DNA from: Caulobacter sp.
GTDB taxonomy: Bacteria > Pseudomonadota > Alphaproteobacteria > Caulobacterales > Caulobacteraceae
DNA length: 64,000 nucleotides
Assembly (NCBI GenBank): GCA_021741355.1
Contig: JAIOXZ010000008.1
Coordinates: forward strand, 1-64,000
Direction: 5' to 3'
Shown here one piece after another: positions 53,809-64,000 of this stretch; position 1 is the stretch's first letter; each line of letters begins with the position of its first letter. Both the position numbers and the translations under genes were made by a program. The notes under the pieces are model-generated. The model was not told where the DNA came from and ran no database searches. It was given only the letters and a program-made list of their open reading frames with translations.

Positions 53809-54081
53809 CGAGACCATCCCGGCCCATTTTTCGGGGCTCTGAGAGGCCCCTGATCGACCGTTGAGAGGCGGTTCACATCCCACGGTGTGTCGGCGTATCC
53901 CATCGTATCTCGGCCAAAACGTATGGGCACGGCCAATCTGTATGAGCGTCTCTAGCGCGTCGGGCGAAACACAATTTTTGCGTGCAGCAATGAGAACATA
54001 TTGCCAACCGGAACAAACCATGATCAAAGTTCGTCCGTGGGCCACGCGGCCCGGCAGAATCGTGAAATAAGGACGGCTCCC
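53809..54081 (+). promoter_or_regulatory. recA upstream region
   Basis: 273 bp without a gene. It contains the AAAACGTATGGGC element (53914-53928) shared with the EAL upstream region. Two GAAC tetramers occur near 53993 and 54010 and a GTTC near 54029, but no pair shows the GTTC-N7-GTTC spacing of the alphaproteobacterial LexA box. A ribosome-binding site, AAGGA, lies 10 bp before the start codon. Confidence 0.5.
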
Positions 54082-55149
54082 ATGAACCAGGCGGCTTTGA
54101 GACTCGTGACACGCGACGAAGGTGACAAGCAGCGCGCGCTCGAAGCGGCGCTGACGCAGATCGATCGGGCCTTCGGCAAGGGCTCGGTGATGCGACTGGG
54201 CTCCAAGAGCAAGATCGAGGTCGAGGCGGTGCCCACCGGCTCGCTCGGGCTCGACATCGCGCTGGGCATCGGCGGTCTGCCCAAGGGGCGGGTGGTCGAG
54301 ATCTACGGCCCGGAAAGTTCGGGCAAGACGACCCTGGCCCTGCACGTCGTGGCCGAGGTCCAGAAGGCCGGCGGCACCGCCGCCTTCGTCGACGCCGAGC
54401 ATGCGCTCGATCCGCAGTACGCCCGCAAGCTGGGCGTCAATCTCGACGACCTGCTGGTGTCCCAGCCGGACACCGGCGAACAGGCGCTCGAGATCACCGA
54501 CACCCTGGTGCGGTCCAATGCGGTGGACGTGATCGTCATCGACTCGGTCGCGGCCCTGACGCCGCGCGCTGAAATCGAAGGCGAGATGGGCGACAGCCTT
54601 CCGGGTCTCCAGGCCCGCCTGATGAGCCAGGCGCTGCGCAAGCTGACCGCCTCGATCTCCAAGGCCGGCACCCTGGTCATCTTCATCAACCAGATCCGCA
54701 TGAAGATTGGCGTGATGTACGGCAGCCCGGAAACGACGACGGGCGGCAATGCGCTGAAGTTCTACGCCTCGGTGCGCCTGGACATCCGCCGCACGGGCTC
54801 GGTCAAGATCCGCGACGAGATCGTCGGCAACAACGTCCGGGTCAAAGTGGTCAAGAACAAGGTCGCCCCGCCGTTCCGCGAGGTCGAGTTCGACATCATG
54901 TACGGCGAGGGCATCTCCAAGCTGGGCGAGATCATCGACCTGGGCGTCAAGGCCGGGGTGATCGACAAGTCGGGCTCCTGGTTCTCCTTCGGCGACCAGC
55001 GCATCGGCCAGGGCCGCGACAATGTCCGCGAGTTCCTCAAGAAGAACCCTGACATCGCCGGCCAGATCGAGGCAGCCGTGCGCGGCAAGTCCGAGGTCAT
55101 CGAAGAAGAACTGCTCGTCGGGCCTACCGAGGGCGAAGACGAGGACTAG
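54082..55149 (+). CDS. recA: Recombinase RecA
   Basis: 355 residues from ATG 54082. The Walker A motif is GPESSGKT (residues 76-83), Walker B is [12 protein letters not shown], and the MAW segment [20 protein letters not shown] and the C-terminal acidic tail (EGEDED) are all as expected. It drives strand exchange and SOS induction by LexA cleavage. It is directly upstream of alaS, as in Caulobacter, and ends before a clear terminator. The prophage lies 566 bp upstream. Confidence 0.98.
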   Translation: MNQAALRLVTRDEGDKQRALEAALTQIDRAFGKGSVMRLGSKSKIEVEAVPTGSLGLDIALGIGGLPKGRVVEIYGPESSGKTTLALHVVAEVQKAGGTAAFVDAEHALDPQYARKLGVNLDDLLVSQPDTGEQALEITDTLVRSNAVDVIVIDSVAALTPRAEIEGEMGDSLPGLQARLMSQALRKLTASISKAGTLVIFINQIRMKIGVMYGSPETTTGGNALKFYASVRLDIRRTGSVKIRDEIVGNNVRVKVVKNKVAPPFREVEFDIMYGEGISKLGEIIDLGVKAGVIDKSGSWFSFGDQRIGQGRDNVREFLKKNPDIAGQIEAAVRGKSEVIEEELLVGPTEGEDED

Positions 55150-55240
55150 GCCCGGGCGAGAGCTTTCGCGGCGCGCCTCTCCGCGCCGGGCGTTCGCCCA
55201 CCCGCAGCCCGCGTGGCCCCGCGGGGCGCACCGCGATTGA

Positions 55241-55275
55241 AGGACGTCCGGCGCCACCGCCGGGCGTCCTTTTTC
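55241..55275 (+). terminator. Rho-independent terminator after recA
   Basis: Stem with arms 55241-55253 and 55258-55270, one internal mismatch, loop of 4 nt, followed by a T-run (55271-55274). It lies about 90 bp after the recA stop. Confidence 0.8.
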
Positions 55276-55563
55276 GTCCAGTCGTTTCCTTCTCCCGGCG
55301 AGAGAAGGTGCCGGCGTAGCCGACGGATGAGGGTTCACGGACCCGTCGGCCCAATCCGTAACGCCGCATCCTCCCGTCGCTCCGCGTCGGGCCCCGCCCT
55401 CTTCCTCCGGGAGAGGGTTGCCTCACGCCCGCCCAACCACCCCTCCAATTCCCCTCCCGCGCGCCTTTTCCTTTGTGACCGCGCCGCCCCTTGGCTATGC
55501 AGCCGGTTCCAATCCCATCGGCGAGGGCTCCGACGCCCGGACCGACAGCAGACCGGCCGACCG
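55276..55563. other. Intergenic region upstream of alaS
   Basis: About 290 bp without a gene. The first half contains GAGAGAAGGTG...GGATGAGGG and, further on, a partly complementary block CCGCATCCTCCCGTCGC...CTCCGGGAGAGGG, an imperfect inverted repeat like that at 4.7-4.85 kb. The last 80 bp should hold the alaS promoter; no strong element is visible. A longer in-frame extension of alaS into this region has no family support. Confidence 0.5.
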
Positions 55564-58197
<2,634 letters not shown>

Positions 58198-58268
58198 ACG
58201 TGGTCGCGATCCGCTCCGCATCGCCCGGCGGCGCTTCGCCGCACTCCGGCCAACTGGCCGGCCGCGCG

Positions 58269-58284
58269 ATTGATGTTCATCAAT
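58269..58284. promoter_or_regulatory. Palindrome upstream of the copper-uptake genes
   Basis: ATTGATG-TT-CATCAAT, perfect 7-nt arms around TT, 35 bp before the DUF2946 gene. Flanking CGCG on both sides extends the symmetry with one offset. It lies where a metal-responsive operator would. The regulator is unknown. Confidence 0.45.
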
Positions 58285-58318
58285 GCGCGCCGGTCGGCCG
58301 GAGGCCAAGCACGTCTCG

Positions 58319-58720
58319 ATGATCCGAACCCGGCCCCCAGGACGACGGTTTGGCGCGGGCGCCTGGGCGCTTGTTGCGCTGGCGGTTGTCCTGCGCCTGT
58401 CGTTTGCGCCCGGTTATATGATCGAGGCCAGGACCGACCGCGTCGCGGTGGTCATGTGCACCAGCCAGGGCGCGGTCACCAGTCTCGTGGATAGCGAGGC
58501 GCCTGGTCAGCCGTCGCCCGGCGACCACGACCAGCAAGCACACAAGTCGCCCTGCGCCTTCTCCCTGACCGGGGCGAGCCTGGCGGCGCCCGATCATGGC
58601 GGATCCATCGCTCGCGACTACGTATCGGGATTGCAGCAGGGGCCGTTGCCTGCGCCCCGGTTCGCGCCGGCCTTCCCGGTTGGCCCGCCTCTGTCGACCG
58701 GCCCGCCGACCTGGATCTGA
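58319..58720 (+). CDS. DUF2946 family protein
   Basis: 133 residues. A membrane or signal helix (about 14-34) is followed by a Cys pair (about 49 and 82 in MCTSQG and SPCAFS), an acidic and His-containing linker (GDHDQQAHKS), and a Pro-rich C-terminus. DUF2946 proteins are often encoded beside copper-related TonB-dependent receptors, which is the case here. The function is unproven, perhaps periplasmic copper handling. ATG 58319 is the best supported start; it is 77 bp before the receptor gene. Confidence 0.75.
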   Translation: MIRTRPPGRRFGAGAWALVALAVVLRLSFAPGYMIEARTDRVAVVMCTSQGAVTSLVDSEAPGQPSPGDHDQQAHKSPCAFSLTGASLAAPDHGGSIARDYVSGLQQGPLPAPRFAPAFPVGPPLSTGPPTWI

Positions 58721-58797
58721 AGACTGCCCGTCGCGCCAGAGCCCTGGAAGGGGCCCGGTCGCCCGCACTTCATTCAGATCCATCAAGGACCGTTTTC

Positions 58798-60948
58798 ATG
58801 TCTCTCATGCCCTCACGGCGCGCGGCTCTGGCCGCCGGCGCCGCCTTCGTTGCCGTGGCCGCGCCCGTCGTCGCCGCGGCGCAGACGCCGACCCAGCTTC
58901 CCCCTGTCGTTGCGGATACCGTCCAGGTCGCCGCGCCTCCTGTCCTGGGAGCCCCTGACCAGATGGTCGAAGGAGAAACCCTCAAGCGCCGGCGTGTCGC
59001 CGGTGACGACGCGATCTCCCTCCTGCTTGGCGAACCCGGCGTCGCGGTCCAGGCCGGCGGCGGAACGACAAGCCTGCCGGTGTTGCGCGGCATGGCCGAT
59101 GACCGTGTGCTTGTGACGGTCGACGGCGCTGAGACGACCGCCTTCTGCCCCAATCACATGAACCCTCCCGGGTCCTATGTGCTGGGCGCGGACGTCGAGT
59201 CGATCTCGATGTCGCCCACACTCTCCGCGGTCAGCGCCGGCGGAGACAATATCGGCGGGGTGGTCGCGATCTCCACCCGGGCGCCGAGGTTCGCGGAAAC
59301 CGGCGCGGCCCGTATTTCCGGCGGCGAGGCCAACCTTACCTATCGTAGCGCGGTCAGCGGCGGCGGCGCCTCCGCCAACGCCTACACCGCGGACGAGCGC
59401 GTCAGTCTGGGGGTCGAGGCTTCCGCCTCACGGGGTGAAAACTACCGCTCCGGATACGGTCGCGACGTGCTGTCCACCGAGTACGCCAGCTACGGCGCAG
59501 CGGCCTCCGCCGCTGTCCGGACTGACCAGGGTGTCATGTCACTGCGGGTTGGTCGGCAGTTCACGCCCTACCAGGGCTTTCCCAACCAGCGCATGGACAT
59601 GACCGAGAACCGCAGCGGGTTCGCGGACCTTCGGTACGACGGCGGCTATGCCTGGGGCGAGGTTTCTGCCCGGGCGTCCTTCCGCGATGTGCGCCACGAG
59701 ATGAACTTCTTGTCGGACAAGGGCGGGAACATGCCGATGCTCACCCACGGCACGGACCTCGGCCTGGCCCTGGCCATCAAGATCCCGGCGGGCGCCGACA
59801 GCGCGATCGGTTTCGGGATCGACGTGCACCGGACCAGCCTGGACGACTGGTGGCCGCCCGTCGCCGGCAGCATGATGATGAGCCCCAATCGCTATGTGAA
59901 CATCAACGACGGGCGCCGTGCCCGGACCGGCGCCTGGGTGGAGTGGACGTCGCAGCCGGCCGACGGCTGGGACCTGCTGGCGGGGCTCCGCCTCGAACGG
60001 GTCGAGACCGACGCCGGGGATGTGCAGCCCTACAGCTGGACCGGCATGATGAATGCGGCGGACGCCGCGGCGGCGACGGTCTTCAATGCGAAGGACCACA
60101 AGCGCAGCAACGACACCGCGGACGTCACCCTGCGCGCCCGCTGGACCCCGTCGGATCAGCTGAGCCTGGAGTTCGGATATGCCCGCAAATCGCGGGTTCC
60201 AAATCTCTATGAGCGCTACAGCTGGGGCCTGGGCGCCATGTCCAGCGCCATGACCTCCCTGGCCGGCGACGCCAACTCCTATGTCGGGGACATCGATCTC
60301 GAGCCTGAGGTCGCGAACAACCTCGCGGCCACGGTGCGCCTGACCGACGGTCCGCAGGCCCGACGTTCGCTGAGCGTCAGCGTCTTCCGCTCGGACGTTC
60401 AGGACTACGTGGATGCGGATCTGGTCGCCAGTCTTGCGGCCGGCTTCGTGCGGCTCCGGTTCGCCAATCATGACGCCCTGCTGCAGGGCTTCGAGGTGAG
60501 CGGCCGCAGCGAGCTCTGGACGATCGGCGGCTTCGCCCCGGCGGTTCTTTCGGGGCAGGTCTCCTTCGTCCAGGGCGAGAACCGGGACACGGGCGATGAC
60601 CTATATCACATGTCGCCCCTGACAGCCCGGTTCAGCCTGGAGCAGCCCCTGGGCGACTGGACGGTTATCGGAGACCTCGAACTGGTCGACCGGAAGGACG
60701 CCGTGAACGGCCTGCGCCACGAGCCGGTGACGGACAGCTACCAGCTGTTCAACCTGCGCGCGGTCTGGCGCCCGACGACGGCCCTGCGCGTCGATCTGGC
60801 GATCGAAAACGCGTTCGACGAGGGGTACGATCTGCCGCTCGGGGGCGTGTCCTTTGGCGACTACAAGGCCGGTGGCTCGGTTCCGCCGATCGGGGCGCTG
60901 CCGGGGGTCGGCCGGTCGTTCAACATCGGCCTCAACGTCACCTTCTGA
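58798..60948 (+). CDS. TonB-dependent receptor, copper (OprC/NosA-like)
   Basis: 716 residues. A signal peptide (about 1-28) is followed by a plug domain (about 50-165) and a 22-strand-type barrel to the C-terminal Phe (LNVTF). The plug contains CPNHMNPP with Cys117 and Met121, and an extracellular loop has HEM with His300 and Met302. These pairs match the C-x3-M / H-x-M copper site known for OprC. The N-terminus lacks a long signalling extension. The tonB-like gene follows after 2 bp. Confidence 0.88.
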   Translation: MSLMPSRRAALAAGAAFVAVAAPVVAAAQTPTQLPPVVADTVQVAAPPVLGAPDQMVEGETLKRRRVAGDDAISLLLGEPGVAVQAGGGTTSLPVLRGMADDRVLVTVDGAETTAFCPNHMNPPGSYVLGADVESISMSPTLSAVSAGGDNIGGVVAISTRAPRFAETGAARISGGEANLTYRSAVSGGGASANAYTADERVSLGVEASASRGENYRSGYGRDVLSTEYASYGAAASAAVRTDQGVMSLRVGRQFTPYQGFPNQRMDMTENRSGFADLRYDGGYAWGEVSARASFRDVRHEMNFLSDKGGNMPMLTHGTDLGLALAIKIPAGADSAIGFGIDVHRTSLDDWWPPVAGSMMMSPNRYVNINDGRRARTGAWVEWTSQPADGWDLLAGLRLERVETDAGDVQPYSWTGMMNAADAAAATVFNAKDHKRSNDTADVTLRARWTPSDQLSLEFGYARKSRVPNLYERYSWGLGAMSSAMTSLAGDANSYVGDIDLEPEVANNLAATVRLTDGPQARRSLSVSVFRSDVQDYVDADLVASLAAGFVRLRFANHDALLQGFEVSGRSELWTIGGFAPAVLSGQVSFVQGENRDTGDDLYHMSPLTARFSLEQPLGDWTVIGDLELVDRKDAVNGLRHEPVTDSYQLFNLRAVWRPTTALRVDLAIENAFDEGYDLPLGGVSFGDYKAGGSVPPIGALPGVGRSFNIGLNVTF

Positions 60949-60950
60949 TC

Positions 60951-61601
60951 ATGAAAAGGATGCGCGGCGGCGGGTTGGGTGTGGCCATCTCATTGGTCCT
61001 GCATGGCCTCGTCGCCGCCATTCTGGTCGGCCGTGCGCCGGTCGGCCGTTTCGAGTCACCGGCGCTCGAGGTCAGCCTGGTTGCGGAGCCGCCAGGGCTG
61101 CCGAGAGACAGGCCGCCCCCCCTGCCAAAGGCCTCTCCGGCCGTCAGGGGGGCGGCGCGCCCTTCGCCGGACCGGTCGGCCGCCGCGATGGCGGGCGAAC
61201 CCGTCACCGCTGCGGCGGCCAGTCCTGACGCGCCCTTGCCTGAGTCCGCCGCGCCGGTCGCTGATCGGGCTCCGGTTCAGCCTGTCGGACCTCCGGCCTT
61301 CGCGTCTGCCGCAACGGCCTATGCTCGCGTCGTCTGGGAACGGGTCAACGCCCGCAGACCGGCTACGGCGCCGGGAGCCGGCGCGGCGCGCGTGACCTTC
61401 CGGCTGGCCCGCTCCGGCAAGCTGGTGTCCCTGACCCTGAGCAAATCAAGCGGTCGGCCCGCCTTTGACCGCTCGGCGCTGGCCTCGGTCCGGTCCGCCG
61501 CGCCCTTCCCCATGCCGCCAGCCGGGCTTGCGGACGACGACCTCCTGTTCGAGGTCGAGGTCCGGAGCCGAAGCGAAACGACCCAACCCACAGCCGGATA
61601 G
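60951..61601 (+). CDS. TonB-family energy transducer
   Basis: 216 residues. One N-terminal membrane helix (about 10-27), a Pro/Ala-rich periplasmic linker (about 40-115), and a C-terminal TonB domain (about 120-205) with ARVTFRLARSGKLVSLTLSK and FDRSALASVRSAAPFPMPP. It transfers proton-motive energy to an outer-membrane receptor, most likely the adjacent copper receptor. No ExbB or ExbD gene is adjacent. It starts 2 bp after the receptor stop. Confidence 0.87.
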   Translation: MKRMRGGGLGVAISLVLHGLVAAILVGRAPVGRFESPALEVSLVAEPPGLPRDRPPPLPKASPAVRGAARPSPDRSAAAMAGEPVTAAAASPDAPLPESAAPVADRAPVQPVGPPAFASAATAYARVVWERVNARRPATAPGAGAARVTFRLARSGKLVSLTLSKSSGRPAFDRSALASVRSAAPFPMPPAGLADDDLLFEVEVRSRSETTQPTAG

Positions 61602-61761
61602 AACCGCCCCGGAGCGAGACTCCCGAGACCAATACTCCCCGGACATGCCGCGACATTCCGCGACTCCGACGCCGGCTCCATTCCCCCCAGAGGCGAGCGC
61701 GGCTTGCCAAACGGCCCGCATTGGGTGCTCTGATACCCGCCACAGTTAACGGGAAGACCCC

Positions 61762-62328
61762 ATGCGGTTCGACCTCTTCAAGATTGTCGTCACGGCGGCG
61801 CTGATCTTCTGTCTGGCCTTTGCCAGCGCGCCCTATTTCGCGTTCCGGGCCCTGCGCGCCGCGACGGCGGCCGAGGATGTGCAGGCGACGGCCGACCTCG
61901 TGGACTTTCCGGCCGTGCGCAAAAGCCTGACCGGCCAGCTCTCGCCGGTCCAGGCGCCGGCCTCGGCCGAGGCGCCGTCGATCTGGCAGGACCCGATCGG
62001 CGCGCTCAAGCGCGCCATCGAGCCGCTGGCCCCGCCCGAGCCCAAGGTCGACCGCTATCTGACGCTGCCGGGCCTCTCGGCGCTGACGCGCGGCTACAAG
62101 CCCGGCGCCGCCCCGCCGGCGGCGCGCGGTGAACAGACGCTGGGCGTGCAGGTCAAGGCGGCGATGAAGGGGCCCTGGCCCTCGGTGCCCTACTGGGGCG
62201 TTGACCGCACGCGCATCGCGGTCAAGCGGCCTGGCGCCGAGGACAAGCTGACCGTCTTTACGTTCGAGCGGCGCGCGCTGTTCACGTGGAAGCTGGTGCA
62301 CGTCCAGTTGCCGGACGACGAACGCTGA
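61762..62328 (+). CDS. DUF2939 family protein
   Basis: 188 residues. A membrane or signal helix (about 8-28) is followed by the conserved YFAFRALRAATAAEDVQATA segment and VDFPAVRKSLTGQL, the usual beginning of DUF2939 proteins, and a beta-rich C-terminus (FTFERRALFTWKLVHVQLP). GGGAAG lies 8 bp before ATG. Function unknown. The 160 bp before it contain no gene. Confidence 0.75.
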   Translation: MRFDLFKIVVTAALIFCLAFASAPYFAFRALRAATAAEDVQATADLVDFPAVRKSLTGQLSPVQAPASAEAPSIWQDPIGALKRAIEPLAPPEPKVDRYLTLPGLSALTRGYKPGAAPPAARGEQTLGVQVKAAMKGPWPSVPYWGVDRTRIAVKRPGAEDKLTVFTFERRALFTWKLVHVQLPDDER

Positions 62329-62431
62329 CCATCGGCATGCTGCCACGGGCTGTCAGCATGCCGACACGCAGGTTCTTGTTCTGTTCCGGTCGCTGACCTA
62401 ACCTCGTTCGATCACAACGAGGGAGGTCGAG

Positions 62432-62815
62432 ATGCTCGGCTACGTTACCATCGGCGCATTGGACGTCGAACAGTCCTTGCCGTTCTGGGACGCGGTCTTC
62501 GCCGCCATCGGGGGCGAACGCGGCTTCTTCAGCGGCGGCTGGGCCGGCTATGGCCCCGTGGGCGGACCCCAGACCATCTACATCTGTCCCCCGCACGATG
62601 GTCAGGCCGCGCGGGGCGGCAATGGCATCATGGTCGCCCTGCAGGCGCCGTCGACCGACGCGGTGAAGGCCGCGCACGCCGCCGGCCTGGCCAGCGGCGG
62701 AACCGACGAGGGGGCGCCCGGACCGCGACCTGAGGACTCGAAGGACTTTTACGGCGCCTATCTGCGCGACCAGACCGGCAACAAGATCTGCGTCTACGCC
62801 AAGGGGCCGTTCTGA
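62432..62815 (+). CDS. VOC-family (glyoxalase-like) protein, copy 1
   Basis: 127 residues, a single glyoxalase/bleomycin-resistance/dioxygenase-type domain. Segments: LGYVTIGALDVEQSLPFWDA, GGWAGYGPVGGPQTIYICPP and LRDQTGNKICVY. The expected metal-ligand pattern is partly degenerate. GGGAGG precedes ATG. The next gene, a paralogue, overlaps by one base (TGATG), so they are coexpressed. Substrate unknown. Confidence 0.85.
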   Translation: MLGYVTIGALDVEQSLPFWDAVFAAIGGERGFFSGGWAGYGPVGGPQTIYICPPHDGQAARGGNGIMVALQAPSTDAVKAAHAAGLASGGTDEGAPGPRPEDSKDFYGAYLRDQTGNKICVYAKGPF

Positions 62816-63225
62816 TGAGCGCCGGGTCACGACCCGTGGTCAGCTACCTGACCATCGGCGCCGACGATATTGACCGGGCGACCGCCTTCTATGATGCGGC
62901 GCTGGCCGCGCTGGGCCTGCGCCGGGCGTGGCTGAATGGCGGCTGGGCCGGCTATGGGCCGGAAGGCGACGACCATGGAACGATCCTGATCTGTGCGCCG
63001 TTCAACGGAGAGCCGGCCCGCGCCGGAAACGGGATGATGATCGGTCTGCATGCCGCCAGCGCGGCGGAGGTCGACGCCTTCCACGCGGCGGCGGTCGCGA
63101 ACGGCGGAACCAGCGAAGGCCCGCCCGGGCCGCGAACGGACTACGGCGAGGGCTACTATCTCGCCTATGTCCGCGACCCTACCGGCAACAAGCTGTCGGC
63201 CTTCTACCGTCCCGAACCGGCCTGA
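62815..63225 (+). CDS. VOC-family (glyoxalase-like) protein, copy 2
   Basis: 136 residues, closely similar in layout to the preceding protein: VSYLTIGADDIDRATAFYDA, GGWAGYGPEGDDHGTILICA, VRDPTGNKLSAFYRPE. The tandem arrangement suggests a local duplication followed by divergence and possibly a heterodimer. A terminator follows 16 bp downstream. Substrate unknown. Confidence 0.86.
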   Translation: MSAGSRPVVSYLTIGADDIDRATAFYDAALAALGLRRAWLNGGWAGYGPEGDDHGTILICAPFNGEPARAGNGMMIGLHAASAAEVDAFHAAAVANGGTSEGPPGPRTDYGEGYYLAYVRDPTGNKLSAFYRPEPA

Positions 63226-63240
63226 CTCCCGACGACGAAA

Positions 63241-63282
63241 AGGGCCGCCCCTCCTGTCCAGCCGGACGGGAAGGGCGGCCCT
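63241..63282. terminator. Hairpin terminator between VOC pair and icd
   Basis: Arms AGGGCCGCCC (63241-63250) and GGGCGGCCCT (63273-63282) are perfectly complementary, and the interior carries a further CTGTCC/GGACGG pairing. The flanking A-run on the left (63238-63241) gives the minus-strand transcript its T-run, so it may end icd transcription and, less clearly, the VOC transcript. Confidence 0.75.
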
Positions 63283-63326
63283 GTCATTTGGGCTGGCGAG
63301 GATCGCGAGGCCGGTCCCGACCGAAC

Positions 63327-64000
63327 CTAGGCCATCGCGATCTTCAGGTTCTCGTCGACCTTGTCGAGGAAGCCCTCGGTGGTCAGCCAGGCCTGCGTGT
63401 CGCCGACCAGCAGCGCCAGGTCCTTGGTCATGAAGCCGGACTCGACGGTGTCGATGCAGACCTTTTCAAGGGTGTCGGCGAACCGGGCCAGTTCGGCGTT
63501 GTTGTCCCGCTTGGCGCGATGGGCGAGGCCGCGGGTCCAGGCGAAGATCGAGGCGATCGAGTTGGTCGAGGTCGACTCACCCTTCTGGTGCTGGCGGTAG
63601 TGGCGGGTGACGGTGCCGTGCGCGGCCTCGGCCTCGACGGTCTTGCCGTCCGGGGTCAGCAGCACCGAAGTCATCAGGCCCAGCGAGCCGAAGCCCTGGG
63701 CGACGATGTCGCTCTGCACGTCGCCGTCGTAGTTCTTGCAGGCCCAGACGTAGCCGCCCGACCACTTGAGCGCCGAGGCGACCATGTCGTCGATCAGGCG
63801 GTGCTCGTAGGTCAGGCCCAGTTCCTTGAACTTCGCGGCGTATTCGGCGTCGAACACTTCCTGGAAGATGTCCTTGAACCGGCCGTCATAGGCCTTGAGG
63901 ATCGTGTTCTTCGTGGAGAGGTAGACCGGGTACTTGCGGCTCAGGCCGTAGGCGAACGAGGCGTGCGCGAAGTCGCGGATCGAGTCGTCGAGGTTGTACA
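63327..64000 (-). CDS. icd: Isocitrate dehydrogenase (NADP), 3' part
   Basis: The C-terminal 223 residues of a eukaryote-like/alphaproteobacterial NADP-dependent isocitrate dehydrogenase; the frame is open to the window end, so the 5' part lies outside. Visible marks: [20 protein letters not shown], the metal-binding [20 protein letters not shown] and [14 protein letters not shown], and [14 protein letters not shown], which reads the NADP pocket. It belongs to the TCA cycle, oxidising isocitrate to 2-oxoglutarate. It converges with the VOC gene pair. Confidence 0.95.
   Translation of the reverse strand, partial: YNLDDSIRDFAHASFAYGLSRKYPVYLSTKNTILKAYDGRFKDIFQEVFDAEYAAKFKELGLTYEHRLIDDMVASALKWSGGYVWACKNYDGDVQSDIVAQGFGSLGLMTSVLLTPDGKTVEAEAAHGTVTRHYRQHQKGESTSTNSIASIFAWTRGLAHRAKRDNNAELARFADTLEKVCIDTVESGFMTKDLALLVGDTQAWLTTEGFLDKVDENLKIAMA

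Noticed and set aside
53567-53827. Minus-strand frame in the repeats after the prophage
   Set aside because: The frame lies within two copies of an intergenic structured repeat and shows no protein-like composition.
53990-54035. Possible LexA (SOS) box upstream of recA
   Set aside because: GAAC and GTTC tetramers are present, but none has the 7-nt spacing of the alphaproteobacterial consensus GTTC-N7-GTTC.

Overview
The window is high-GC DNA from an alphaproteobacterium of the Caulobacterales (Caulobacter, Phenylobacterium or Brevundimonas type). The evidence is the hybrid kinase gene cckA directly after fliQ-fliR-flhB, CtrA-type boxes (TTAA-N7-TTAAC) in front of flgB and, with one mismatch, fliQ, a sigma-54-type promoter in front of flgF, and the order EAL protein - recA - alaS - icd, which I recall from Caulobacter. 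The genus cannot be fixed from the sequence alone.

Layout. 1-18.1 kb is mostly housekeeping: a partial Ala/Pro-rich protein, ppc, an acyl-CoA dehydrogenase, a TetR regulator, a VWA protein and methyltransferase pair, a GNAT enzyme, a secreted hydrolase, a histone-deacetylase-like enzyme, the isoprenoid operon xseB-ispA-dxs, and a flotillin. 18.2-28.0 kb is flagellar: flgF-flgG-flgA-flgH plus a lipoprotein on the minus strand, and fliL-fliM, a bitopic protein, a MotE-like protein and a 975-residue repeat protein on the plus strand. 28.1-31.1 kb is an accessory LysR / cupin / DHA2-type MFS cassette. 31.0-38.7 kb returns to flagellar export and rod genes (fliO-fliP; flgB-flgC-fliE; fliQ-fliR-flhB) and cckA. 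38.9-45.2 kb holds a DUF885 peptidase-like protein, an M50 protease, a small metal-handling group (AraC regulator, a 48-residue Cys-rich metallothionein-like peptide, a membrane protein with a DUF3703-like C-terminus) and an EAL phosphodiesterase.

45.4-53.5 kb is the main oddity: a compact Mu-like transposable prophage between the EAL gene and recA. Its transposition and control half looks intact (repressor, small HTH protein, DDE transposase A, ATPase B, GemA, Mor). Its structural half is reduced to two complete genes, the Mu T-like major capsid protein and a short tape-measure protein, packed directly behind mor. The left end carries five copies of an octamer with a perfect 12-bp inverted repeat, placed like Mu attL. 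I could not find matching right-end sites.

54-64 kb has recA, alaS, a copper-uptake group (DUF2946 protein, OprC-like TonB-dependent receptor with Cys-x3-Met and His-x-Met pairs, a dedicated TonB), a DUF2939 protein, two tandem VOC proteins, and the 3' part of icd, which runs off the window.

Intergenic DNA contains several repeat types: paired REP-like hairpins at 3.4 kb, an 8.5-copy 7-bp tandem array at 5.0 kb, a 98-bp palindrome at 9.9 kb, and a duplicated structured repeat at 53.6-53.8 kb. I saw no tRNA, rRNA or CRISPR array.
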